Program-made: the position numbers and the translations under genes
Assembly: GCA_020081605.1 (NCBI GenBank)
Contig: JAHREC010000046.1
Coordinates: 1 to 64,000 of the forward strand
Source of the DNA: Albifimbria verrucaria
Lineage: Eukaryota > Ascomycota > Sordariomycetes > Hypocreales > Stachybotryaceae
Length of the DNA: 64,000 nt
Direction: 5' to 3'
Part shown: positions 10,789-20,399 of the stretch, piece by piece
Position numbering within the stretch: the stretch's first letter is position 1
Layout of the letters: every line of letters begins with the position of its first letter
Notes under the pieces: generated by a model
The model's input: only the letters and a program-made list of their open reading frames with translations
Told to the model about the DNA's origin: nothing
Databases searched by the model: none

Positions 10789-11810
10789 ATTAACTAGGGA
10801 TCGAAGGTCTGTTGATGGAAGACCAACAGGTCCGAACCGTGGCCCGGGTTGGTGCCAGAACCACGAAAGAAGATATCCCTGAGCCGCTAGGGCCTAGACC
10901 TTGAGCCCTGTGGGCGTTGGTTTGTTCTTGATAGTTATCTTATGACGGGACCGTCCTTTGAAGCCGACGATCCCTTCGTCTATCGCAATAACGCTGCCAA
11001 TTTGAACAGCTGAGACAGCGGCTTCCATCATATAATTAGACCATTCGTTGACCTTGTTGAAGAGGGCCGGGGCCCCTACCTCAATATAATCCGGATCATA
11101 GGTACGGAACCACTTCTGTAATAAGATAAACCGATCAAATGGCATAAACCGGCTAACCGGGTAGATTGGATCGAATTCATCAGCTATAGGGGCCTTCCAA
11201 AGGTCCTCGTATTGAAAATCCCTATGCAGGGTCATATAGATCCGGATCCCTATCCATAGATAGATCTCATCAATATCCGTAGGGCTCCAATGACTATCCC
11301 GGCTCCCTCGGCCGGCTCGGGCATAGCTGCTGCAGCCCGGTTCGAATAGCTGACCCATCGTTCAACTATATATTCCGGCAGGAAGACCTTGAATAGCTGT
11401 AAAGGCATTGGTGGAAGTGGCTGTCTGACAAGGAAATCACGATCCGGAACGTTGAATGGTTCAAATTGGCTGCCAACAGCGTCCGTGGGCTTCATATTTA
11501 GCCGGAAGGTGCTATCCATAGCTTGATCCCGGCGGCTATTAGATATCTGTATTGACATTAGATATCTAGCTGATCTTGTGGCCTGACTAGGCCCTTGTCT
11601 GAGCCCTTGTCTGCGACGGCTGCTTTGTCTGACCTTCCTGACAGGCATGATGTCTATGATGTATGTATTGAATGAATTGAATACCTAGCTAGCTAGCTGT
11701 GGGAATTTTTAAGTTACTTTATGTACCGACATGTTGACTAAGATATTGCGGGTCTATTATGTAGATGTGCCCCTCGCACACCTAATGAGATCTGAGGGCC
11801 ATGTGGACAT

Positions 11811-12120
11811 GCTGCGTCTATTTGCACAGCAAAAACCAATAGTGTAGACCCTTCGTCGCACATTACGAATACCGTGTCATGTTCCAGCCATCAAGTATCT
11901 GATTTAGGAGCGCATCGCCAGCATCAATGATGTCGATGATGCGGGTCGACTGGGCAGACTGCCTTCGAGCTTGCGTCTTGTGTAAAGTCAAAGATTGCAA
12001 ATATAATGATGTTCATGATTGATCGCTGTCCACAGAAATTAAGGCACCAAAAGTTACTTCTCATCAGAAGCATTCGCGGGTCACTATACCCATAGTCACG
12101 TCTTGCTTGCTAATTTCAAT
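11811..12120. other. Upstream region of the split hydrolase gene; no gene
   Basis: This would be the original promoter of the minus-strand hydrolase gene, now about 2.6 kb from its main coding part. No motif recognised. Confidence 0.4.
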
Positions 12121-12134
12121 GTTCTCCCGAGGTA

Positions 12135-12950
12135 TTGCAACAATTTTGGGTTGAAGATTGCATGAGCGACCAGATCGAAGAGCTATGGACGCAAAATATG
12201 TCTGAATCGGCACTGACTTGGTTCGCCACCAAGATAATTGGCACCTCCAGGAAAGATCTGTTTGTGAGGATGTCCGACATATGGTGGCTAAAATTTCAAC
12301 TTTGTTCAGCAATATGACCCAGGACGCCTTGCTGGCTGCTAAGGCTATTGCAACGACACTAGGTAATGGAACAATGATTTCACAGGTGGCTCGTACCTTG
12401 GCACATTTCATTCCGTCGATTACCAACCCACTATGTACCGCAATGTCGAGCGATCACCATACCTCCTGCGCAGGAGAAGACACGGAACTGCTGAGTAGCA
12501 GGTCGACGAGAGAATATGAAGTGCAATAAACTAGTACCATCCGACGACGAATCGGCGATCCCACCGAATACCGCCGTACTGGAGCACAGGGCAAGAGGGT
12601 CAGCAAAGTTGGCGACTGACACATGGCCCCGTGGAAACAGTTATCGATACGGCCACCAGTATTGCACACAAAAATGCCTTCTTGGTCTGGCGAGAGAAAG
12701 ATCCCTTGACCCTAAATGGCCAAATGCAGCTCTTCCCTGCAAAACCGTTTCATGCATGCGCGCCATCCCATCAATCATAGCGAATGGCTGAAGCTCCTGC
12801 GCAAACAGTTAGATCGATCATCGGACGACGTGGTGTTCTTTATAAAGGCACATTACTAGCCTGCGGCTACATGTTTCTCGCCAAGGGCATGGTACGGGTT
12901 TTTGGCCGCGATCTTATACATGACGCTGCGGTATATGACCGTCTGAACCT
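12135..12950 (+). pseudogene. Relic of a fungal protein-kinase-like family
   Basis: Several frames must be joined to read it. Legible blocks in order are an N-terminal helical part (SALTWFATKIIGTSRKDLF, then TQDALLAAKAIATTLGN and ARTLAHFIPSITNPLC), an acidic Ser-rich linker, a block with TWPRG and YRYGHQYCTQKCLLGL, RHPINHSEWLKLLRKQL, and GRRGVLYKGTLL followed by GYMFLAKG and AAVYDRLNLIQG. I recall this order from a multi-copy fungal family of kinase-like proteins; the recognition is from memory and not verified. The kinase catalytic part is missing: after LNLIQG the sequence turns into a Gypsy polyprotein tail. At least three frameshifts. Confidence 0.5.
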
Positions 12951-13555
12951 AATTCAAGGTCACGATGCGCTTATAAAAGAGAAGAGTAGCTGCATTTCGA
13001 GGAAAGCTAGCGAGTCGAACAGACAAGAAGGACAAGAGAATCCCTTGGAGCTACGCCACTCAAGGAAGGTGACTTGGTCCTAGTATATGATGTTGTAAGA
13101 TCAAATGATTTCTCAAGAGAAGTGAAATTCCGGCCGAGGTGGAATGGTCCTTTCCGAATTGACCATCAAGCGATGCATACAAAAGCATACAGATTAGCGA
13201 CACTAAGTGGAATTAAGCTGCCGAACACTTACACGGGGACCGACTGAAAACATTCGACGTTGACAAACGAGGCTGGCGGGCCTCCCCGGACGATGATAAA
13301 CTGTTAGCTAGGCCTGATGTGGAAGACTACTTACCACGCGGAGGAAAGATTACGGAGGGGCAGCGGCCAGGTGTCAATATCACCCCGAGGACTAGTGAAC
13401 CTCACCGATGAGGTAGACCTAACAAGGCGATTCGAAGTGCAGATTCCTGAAATGAGCAAGGAAAAGAAGGATCAGTACCGAAAGATCAATCGATCTGTAT
13501 GTGTGGTTTGGAATTTTCTGCGGTTTTACGAAGAAAAGTCCTGGGGCGATTAGGC
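12950..13555 (+). pseudogene. Ty3/Gypsy retrotransposon polyprotein, C-terminal tail relic
   Basis: Read across frameshifts, the sequence gives a Lys/Arg-rich helix, then KEGDLVLVYDVVRS, FRPRWNGPFRI, then YRLATLSGIKLPNTY and GDRLKTFDVDKRGW. These are the signature blocks after the integrase core in fungal Gypsy elements lacking a chromodomain. A short acidic tail continues to about 13553. Frame changes occur near 13050, 13235 and 13400. No LTR was recognised on either side, and the 5' part is absent. The upstream junction falls inside the kinase-like relic, so one of the two inserted into or recombined with the other. Confidence 0.65.
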
Positions 13556-14178
13556 CACACACATCAAACACATGTAACACGAATATCACGACTTCAAAGT
13601 TGCACAACCACAAAGATTCCTTCCAATAAGGAGTCAAATGCAATGGAGTAGAGAAATGTCAATTGATCCGCGAAAAGAAAATACAATCATCGGATTAACT
13701 GCGAAAGATACGAAAAGACTAAAACGATAAAAACATATTTTCTTCGGAACATGAACTTGTCTAGAGACAAGTAAACCGCCTGGAAAGCAAACAAATTCGC
13801 TCCAGGATAGCAAAACCAAACGTCCGTCCAACCGAGAAAACACCTTCCCTGCCCTGGTATTTCCAATCCTAGCGAGAGTCTGTGGAGAACCCCGCCCCTA
13901 TTGCCAACGTCTGGCAGCTGGACAAAATTTTAGTGTGATCCAAGAACGTAGCGATCTGGTATCTTGTCCATGTCCACGATGCGGGCCAAGTGTCAACAGT
14001 CACTGGAGGACTTGTGGCAGGGGAGGGAAGACTTCTGGGGAAAGTCAGCAGAAGTTTTCATGAACATGGAAACAAACAAGAAAACACACCAGGCATCTGA
14101 TCTTTTCTTTGAAAAACCCATAAGCCAAGAGAAAATTCATTCAGAAAGATGTCTAGAAACATCTGAATAAAGGAAATC
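13556..14178. other. No supported gene
   Basis: A/T-rich in the first half. A 68-codon frame at 13964-14170 ends just before the stop of the next gene on the other strand; no family. Confidence 0.35.
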
Positions 14179-15081
14179 TCAAAGGTTAAGAGAGAAAAGC
14201 TGGGGAGATTGCGAAGGAGCAAGATTGTCAGGAGGATTGCGAGAAGCTGGAGACAAACGAGTCGTAAGACGCGCAGAGCCAGTAAGAACTGATTCCTCGC
14301 TTGCATTACTTGGTGCCTCAAGCAAATAATCTCTCCATTGGCTCCAACTGCAGGTAGCATCCTCATGCCAAATGCAGTTTGCACAACAGCTACTCGCATA
14401 CCAACTCAAAGAAATACACTCATGGAAAGGAGAAAGAACGTGTTCCCTAGCACTAGTAACCGTGCGAGTGTAAGAGTTGATGCAATGCGCACAGGCCCGA
14501 GGGTTGCGCTTGCCATAGAAGGCAACGAACAAAGCACGAAGACGAGACGGTCTTTCAGCTAACACATGAAAGAAATAACCATGAGGATGGGCATGCTCTG
14601 CAGGGATAAACACAGGCTTAGCCTTGCCACTCCTTGCAAACCCGATCATGTAATCGGCCGAATGTTCATGTGTAGCAAGAGCCCTGGCATGAGTCTCCCA
14701 GAATGCCTGAATAGGTGGTTCCCGAGGAAATTGTTCACGCAAGAGAACATTGGCGAACGCACGCTTGAAGCCAATCTCCGCGTAAATAGGGAGTCCCAGG
14801 TTACCGATATTGATCCCTCCAGGGATAAAGAGTTGAAAGGTATCACGAGTCTGAAAGAAAATGAGAGTCAGCACAAAGAGATCAAATGATATGGGACCAC
14901 TGCGACTCATTATCATGCTCACCAAAGACAGCATGAAGCGATTAACTCGAGACTTCTGTTCAGAAGTACGGCCGCTCCAGCTAAGTATAATCTCAGCATT
15001 AAACACGTTGGCAGATATCTCGCGCGGGAGCACATGGCGAATATCAGCAAGCAGTGCAGGACTTCGAGGAATGCTGGACAT
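14179..15081 (-). CDS. DUF3716-like cysteine-rich protein, 300 aa
   Basis: The start is ATG at 15081 (MSSIPRSPALLAD); the frame stays open upstream, but this ATG has an A at -3 and begins the protein-like part. The first 150 residues are hydrophobic and helical. The C-terminal third carries a cysteine array: CAHC, then about 20 residues to FHEC, then CCANC and CSW, spaced like the fungal DUF3716 domain (C-x2-C, C, CxxC, C), which probably binds metal. The tail is Ser/Leu/Pro rich. No signal peptide. It is divergent from the C48 protease gene with about 390 bp between the two start codons, so a shared promoter is likely. Function is unknown; the pairing with the protease suggests a joint element. 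Confidence 0.6.
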   Translation of the reverse strand: MSSIPRSPALLADIRHVLPREISANVFNAEIILSWSGRTSEQKSRVNRFMLSLVSMIMSRSGPISFDLFVLTLIFFQTRDTFQLFIPGGINIGNLGLPIYAEIGFKRAFANVLLREQFPREPPIQAFWETHARALATHEHSADYMIGFARSGKAKPVFIPAEHAHPHGYFFHVLAERPSRLRALFVAFYGKRNPRACAHCINSYTRTVTSAREHVLSPFHECISLSWYASSCCANCIWHEDATCSWSQWRDYLLEAPSNASEESVLTGSARLTTRLSPASRNPPDNLAPSQSPQLFSLNL

Positions 15082-15468
15082 GATATACGAAAGAGCCTTG
15101 ATCAAAAGGAAAGTTGGAAATATGTGTGATGAAAGAAGAAGAAGTGTTGAAAGGGAAGAAAAATAGGGAGCCAAAGGTGAAGGCAGGCAGCCGGCCAAGA
15201 GTGCATGAATCACTGGAACTCTCACACTCGCACCTTTTTCTGCGGCGGCCCGGCAGAGCGCACACAATATCATGCACCTCTCCGCGGCCCTACACATTCC
15301 ACTTAAACGTATATCAAAACACCTACCTTCCTCTCTGCCCTCCACACACTCGCAAACACTTATGTCTTTGCGCACACCATTTGATCTTTTACCTCTTCAC
15401 TCTTCCCCTGCCTTGCCTGATCGCGCGCTGCCCTCTCTCGACTACCTTCATTTTCTTCAACCTTCAAG
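15082..15468. promoter_or_regulatory. Shared divergent promoter region
   Basis: The side facing the protease gene has long pyrimidine runs (CTTCCTCTCTGCCCTCC near 15330 and CTCTTCACTCTTCCCCTGCC near 15395), typical of fungal core promoters, and ends in TTCAAGATGGC, an excellent start context. Confidence 0.45.
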
Positions 15469-17035
15469 ATGGCTGAATCGTCGCTTGCCGAGCTTGACGT
15501 TTGTATGTTCCCGACCGCAAACAATGGAAAGCTGAACAAGAACCTCTTGCCCATGGTTGCGGGAAAACTGGAGATGGAAGGCAACTCTTCTGGACTCTGG
15601 ACATCGGAAGCGGCCCAAGTTAACCGGGACCTCTCCCCTCTTCCTAGGCCAACCTCCTCAGATAATGCTTCGCAGAGAATGGCCTGACCCGTACACGCTG
15701 CCTTCAAACCTCACTAACTCTGAAGAAATCCGACGAGCCCTCCCGCAGAATTTACAGAAAATGCCGGAAATCCCTGAACAAGAATGGGAAGGCCATCTTC
15801 AAGACATCTACGGCGCCCTACAAGAACTCACTGGGGATCGGTGGCTCTCGAACTTCTCTCTTATTGCCCTCCTACAGACTGGCCTTACTGGGCTTAGGCA
15901 TAGCATCGGTATCATGCCCTTCGCTATCTGCATCGACATGGAACATGGGAAACCTGCGTGGAGAGAACCCTCCATCGAAATCCAAAAGCTACAAGGATCA
16001 TCTGATCTTATCCCTCAGATCTCACAATGGGGATTCCCATGCAACGTTGACGACCCTAACGGTACCGCTGCTTACTTCCGCGCTGTCTATCAAAAGCGAT
16101 TTATAACTGGGTTCATCAACTTCAAGGACTACCATTGGACCTCTATAATATGGGACAGAAGGCTTCAACATCTTTACATCTTCGACTCGGTGGGTGATGG
16201 ACGAACTGAGCGCACTGCCAGTATCCTTTCTGCTTGGAAACTCTTCCTTCGACACGCCAACATTCCCGGCACATTTGACTTCGTGTTGGTTCCTTGCACA
16301 AACCAAAAGGGTGGCTTTGAGTGTGGCTATCTTGCCCTCAACTACCTCCTCACTTCGTTCCGTGGTCTAATGGGATGGACTTACGATGAAGTGAATTCCT
16401 ACACCAGACAAACGGAACTCCCACCATTAGAATGGGGTGCTTTGCACCCTGATGGGACCTTTGAACTTCGATTCAGAGACTGGGTCCTCGGCGGTAGTAA
16501 CTGCACAGCTGCCCGAGTTAAAGAATCTTTTGAGTATGTGCAAAAGACCCTTTGTTGCTTGGCAGCCAATGATCTCGGCCTTGCCAAAGGAACGGCTAAG
16601 AAGCCCCAACACTCGTGGGATCTTACAATCTTTTCATCCCTTGAGTGGTGGGAACACAACGAGGAACAACGCCGCAGAAGCAACACCACGGCCCTGGGCG
16701 GCTACGTCGTATGTCCAACCAGGATACTCAATATTACGCGACTATACAACTTCAACAGAGTTTACCGTGCCATCGGCCACGCTGAAAGAAACACTATTGT
16801 TAAGCCCTGGCAACTTTGCCTTGTTCCTTCACCTCCTGCAGACAATATCTGCAACCTTGTACCAAATGAGGCAACTACTGAAATCCGCAAGGAGTGGGCT
16901 TCTAAGTTCACCCAGTCTCCTCAGCACCAGACAAGCTTTACGGCCGTCAATGCTACCGAACTTGTCAATGTTGCCAAACCCGCCGTTAATGTTAAGCCCG
17001 CTGGAACCCCAAAACCTGCCAAGCCTCCCCGATAG
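15469..17035 (+). CDS. C48/Ulp1-like cysteine protease, two exons, 473 aa
   Basis: Exon 1 is 15469-15502 (ATG in a strong CAAGATGGC context). A 145-bp intron has a GTATGT donor and a pyrimidine-rich CCTAG acceptor. Exon 2 is 15648-17035; the joined frame is exact. The C48 layout is visible: RWLSNFSLIALL (the WLxD-like entry motif), catalytic His in KDYHWTSIIW (about residue 174), Asp in YIFDSVGD (about 191), and Gln and Cys in QKGGFECGYLAL (about 231 and 237). Such enzymes cleave SUMO-like conjugates or, in viruses and transposons, element proteins. The C-terminal 60 residues are a Pro/Lys/Val low-complexity tail. The next gene begins 8 bp after the stop. All catalytic residues are present, so activity is possible; the substrate is unknown. 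Confidence 0.75.
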
Positions 17036-17043
17036 ACACCAAG

Positions 17044-18062
17044 ATGGTTTATCATTATAGGCCAGAGGGAAAATCCTACTACACGAAAGAACCATCTGAT
17101 CTTTTCAGTTCCCAATTGGAACAGAAGTTAGTCGAACTCAATACGCCTAGTACCGAAATTTGCAAACCTACCAAGAGGGATCGAGATGCTTTGATCCGGG
17201 ATAGACCCTCTGCTGCGCAGACTCCTGCCCCTAAACGACCTGGCACGAGGAATACGGGTACTGTTTCTGGTGAAGCCACCCCTCGCTTTCAGATATCTTC
17301 GGCCTCCCTTTATCTTCGGCTATGTCGGTATCTACTCCTCCTGGATTTAGACAGACTCCTGGATCCCCAGCTATAATGAAGAATCCACCCTTGCCCAAAC
17401 CTACTCCGGAAAGAAAACCAACCTCGGTAAGAAAACCTCCGCCTGCTGCTGAGACTGTGGCGCCTATCCCTGCTGCTGGTCGTGTGACACGATCCTGAGC
17501 CAAGGCAGCTGCTATAATAACTCAACCGACACCGGTAAAACCCCTTTCTTCTTCTGGATCAACTGATCGTTTACCTCGTCAACCCCAATCACCTTTCTTT
17601 ATACCCGCGGAGTACAATGGAAGAATGCCCGGATGGGTTAGAGGCAATGCTATTCGAATGCCTTACGCGGAGGCCCTCATATATGCTCCTACGGAGTATA
17701 TGGATAAAGAAAATAGTCTGGGAGCTCAGATGACTGTTAACTTGAAGGAGAATGATAACTTTAATCTTCCTACACCCAAGAGCGTCCTATACTTAGCTGA
17801 TTCCAAGACCTTTGCATCTATAATACCCACTGGCATGACGAACTTAGGGAACTGGGCTAGAGTGCGAGAAGTTAATGATGCTCTGAAGAGAAGTCAGAGT
17901 AGTGAGGCTCGTGACGCTCGACAACGGGAGAGGATTCAGACTCCCGATACCTCTGGGATAGTAGCCACTAAGATTGGCAATACTCCGGGGTTGAGGCGGG
18001 AGATGAAGGGACTTGGATTGGGAGGATCGACCTCTGGGACTGCGAGAAGGCGCCGGAAGTAA
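17044..18062 (+). pseudogene. Basic proline-rich protein, third gene of the protease block, damaged
   Basis: The ATG lies 8 bp after the protease stop (CCAAGATGG). The first frame runs to about 17287. A one-base shortage in TTT (17287-17289) shifts the reading to a frame that continues through a Pro/Lys-rich region (PPLPKPTPERKP) to TGA at 17497-17499, in GRVTRS-stop-AKAAA, most simply CGA-to-TGA. The same frame then stays open to 18062. The C-terminal 150 residues include MPGWVRGNAIRMPYAEALIY, a helical Arg-rich part and a RRRRK end. A basic, low-complexity protein next to a protease resembles a gag-like or DNA-binding partner, but I recognise no family. Confidence 0.5.
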
Positions 18063-19820
18063 GGTGGATTGGGTGCCAGAGGAAGTATTCAATTGGTTTA
18101 TCACTTAGCTTCGTTGTTAGCAAACCTTCCGCCAGAGGCTGACGAAGCTTTGCTCAGGGCGATTGTGTTAGGCGTGGACTGATGCAAGGAAATACGGTGT
18201 TTATTTTATTTACCCTGGACTAGCTTATGTTCATTACCAACCTGCTAGGAAGGGACAAGCAGGCATCTTTCATCCTTCTTTAACAATATAATTCCTAGCT
18301 TCCTACCTTACGCTTCTATGAAGCATCAATTGATCAGATGATATGTATTATCCAATTTTATTTATTATCTTCTGTGATGCTGTTATTCTTCTTCTCCTAA
18401 TAACCCACTTACGACTCACGGTGTAATGTTGTTTTCTGCCCCGACAAAATACAAAGGGACCTACGCCCCAGATTCTATACTTGGGAGTGCCGAGCATATA
18501 TTTTACAAGAGGAAAGAGAGGCCGGAATCGATAAATGGTCTGTAAGACGAGACCTAGGGGTCTTTGGTAGGCTATGAGGTGTACATAGCCTTCATCTTCT
18601 ATGACCCAAACCTAGAGCCAGGACAATGAGGCGGAAACTAAGTAATCAACAAGTAGCTCTGAAGCTCCAAAGGCTTTGAATCGAACTCGAGTGTGAATAC
18701 GAGACATAGCACCAACCCGCCGATGCTGTGCGTGCTGAACATGTGCCTGAGTTAGTAAAACCTACAAATGGGGTTCCAATCCCTGATAGCACCCCTGGGC
18801 CTGGCTACGTTCAGGACGGCCTGCCGTCAGCTCACTTGAACACCGAATAACTCCCTCAAATCCGCGTAACCGAGGACTTGGGGTTTGGTGTTGTTTTCTG
18901 TCTCAACAAACTGACTGTTGGCTCGCTGCTAACCAGCCTCTCGAGCTCGCGCCTCATTTGCCTTGTTGCTCTATACCCTTAACAACCTACCTTGCTCTTT
19001 CCTATTGGCTTGTCGTCACTACACCCATCTTTGGACCCACTAAAGCTCACATACTGCGCTTTTCCTCCTTCTTTACCTCTGAGGCAAATAATCTCTCGTA
19101 AATTTCAGACGCAAACCACTTACTTTATCTGCTTGATTATTATAATGTAGCTATATATAGCGAAGGGCAATACTGTTATATCTGTTATCCGCTAATTTAC
19201 TATATATATAGTCTTTATTTGGTTCCAATTAGTCAATTTCCACGTTCGCTACTTAGTCCGTCCCTTACCAGACTCAAGGAGATAACTCGCTAAGCCCCAA
19301 TTCATAACACCTAACTATAGCTAGCTTAGATAATCCCTTTGATTCTATTAAAGAATAAAACCTTTATAAGTTACCATGTAGATCTCATCAGCGACCAGGG
19401 TAGGCAGGTTTCTAAATATAAAGGTCTTGCTCTCCTCGGATAGAAATCTAGCAGGTTCCGCGAATCAATTTCGCAAAATTCAGTCGCAAAGAAGAAGATA
19501 AAAGAATTTATATTCTCAGCTTCGAGGAAATCCACAAATAGTCTCTGCGGGCATGGGGAGTCTGTACCGTTGACTGTTAATCCATTGAGCTCTGGTGTAT
19601 CCCCTTGAGGCTGGTAAGCTGCAGACTAGGTAGCAAACCAGTAAATTGACCAATTGGAATCGTATAAAAACTAGATACATAGAAGGCATAGTAGATTGGC
19701 CCATGATAGATATACCAGCATTGCCCCGCGTTATATATGGCTACACCACGATAATCATTGTCACCTATAGTTTTGAAGTTCTTTCACGTACTGATACGAT
19801 GGCTAAGAGGCTATGGGCTT
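18063..19820. other. Gene-free stretch with a repeated 22-bp motif
   Basis: TGTTGTTTTCTG followed by CCCCGACAAA at 18427-18448 recurs as TGTTGTTTTCTG plus TCTCAACAAA at 18889-18910. The three differences are all C-to-T or G-to-A. From 19130 to 19400 the sequence is A/T-rich with TATATA runs. No gene seen. Confidence 0.4.
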
Positions 19821-20250
19821 TTACTTTGTCTGTAGCGTACCGGCCTCAAGGGGATACTGAGCAGGAGTCAGGCCCATCATGCTGTGGAAGGTTATAATGA
19901 TCCTGTAGACAGCCAGCCAACGACACTCGTAATTCTTAGGCTGCGCGGAGCACGGGAATATTATAAAGTAGAAAGTACCAGTTTTATTAGTCAGTCTTAA
20001 GAACTTCTTCCAAGTGAGCATGCAGGCTCTTTCGTATGTCTCACAATCAGCCGATACAGTGTCGAAGATATAAAGGGCCCTGCGAAACCGATCCCGAGCA
20101 TACTCAACCCAGGGGGCATTGTTGAAGTTGAAAACCCAGCCACAAAGCGTTTGCCTCGAGCCAAGGAGATGTAGTGTGCAAACCCATTCATATCATTCGA
20201 ACTTCCAACGAAACCCCACTAAGCGAGACACTAGGGAACTGCTTGTTCTC
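19821..20250 (-). pseudogene. Second, degenerate C48 protease copy (inverted)
   Basis: On the minus strand the blocks WGFVGSSNDMNGFAHY, GKRFVAGF, NFNNAPWVEYARDRF, ALYIFDTVS, LTWKKFLRL, GTFYFIIFPC and YECRWLAVYRIIITF line up one after another with the same blocks of the 15.5-17.0 kb protease. The Asp (FDTV) and Cys (YECRW) remain, but the catalytic His position reads Pro in NAPWV, and the Gln position is replaced. Lesions are a TAG just before WGF and a one-base shortage in a T-run (forward AAAA at 20131-20134). Only the protease core is left. It shows that the protease family is repeated here. Confidence 0.7.
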
Positions 20251-20399
20251 ATCGTGAGGATACCTTTCCGCATACTTCCTAGCTTTAAACGGGATAACGG
20301 TACATTTCTGAATAACTTCAACATGAAAGACAATCTAATTCGGCATCGGAAGCGCCATATCATAGCCATCGTAGCCCAATCTTTAGTAAGCCTTGTATA

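Larger units (their letters stand above)
9382..11648 (-). pseudogene. PiggyBac transposase (DDE_Tnp_1_7 type), broken
   Basis: The frame starts at ATG 11648 with a basic N-terminus (RQSSRRRQG). The three catalytic aspartates are recognisable in order: SVIAIDEGIVGFKGRS at about 10980, VIVDNLFSSPNLF at about 10415, and DYNDRMNSVDRADHLRS at about 9880. A conserved IYMTLHRDFQYEDLW precedes the first. The C-terminus has a cysteine-containing block (GRCRACRG). Lesions are a frameshift near 11305, a TAG at 10894-10896 after GLKV (probably from TGG), a frameshift in the GGGCCC run at about 10560-10578, the AT palindrome and TCAG array after VSRKIRAP, and a TAA at about 9736. The product cannot be active. 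Stop types fit G-to-A and C-to-T change. Confidence 0.85.
9229..11781. mobile_element. PiggyBac-family DNA transposon, degenerate
   Basis: The ends are inverted repeats of about 25 bp: GTGCGAGGGGCACATCTACA at the left, and its reverse complement GATGTGCCCCTCGCAC near the right end. They are flanked by TTAA (9225-9228) and CTAA (11782-11785; TTAG on the minus strand), that is, a duplicated TTAA with one later substitution. TTAA targeting is diagnostic for piggyBac. The inside holds one decayed transposase on the minus strand, a 15-bp coding minisatellite, a TCAG array and a 54-bp palindrome. Total length is about 2.55 kb. Confidence 0.9.
7874..11810 (-). pseudogene. Alpha/beta hydrolase (DUF676-type), five exons, split by piggyBac and frameshifted
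   Basis: Exons read as 11810-11786 (ATG and the first codons), then after the transposon 9224-8925, 8877-8667, 8592-8524, 8469-8185 and 8133-7874. The introns are 47, 74, 54 and 51 bp, with GTATGT/GTATGG/GTATAT donors and CAG/TAG acceptors. Visible motifs in order are an oxyanion-type IPGIGGHAYGSF, the nucleophile elbow FFAHSLGGLIVKE, FFGVPHDE, the block-end CFYET, and a putative catalytic His in FRDHWSLIRF. The piggyBac sits in a TTAA at codon 9: removing it joins ATG-TCC-ACA-TGG in frame to the rest. A second lesion is a one-base shortage in a C-run (forward GGGG at 8082-8085) between VILVP and TSATN. The family has esterase-like domains linked to fungal NLR-type proteins; here the domain stands alone. 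Confidence 0.8.

Noticed and set aside
13556..14178. Possible LTR of the Gypsy relic
   Set aside because: No TG...CA ends, polypurine tract or second copy could be found.
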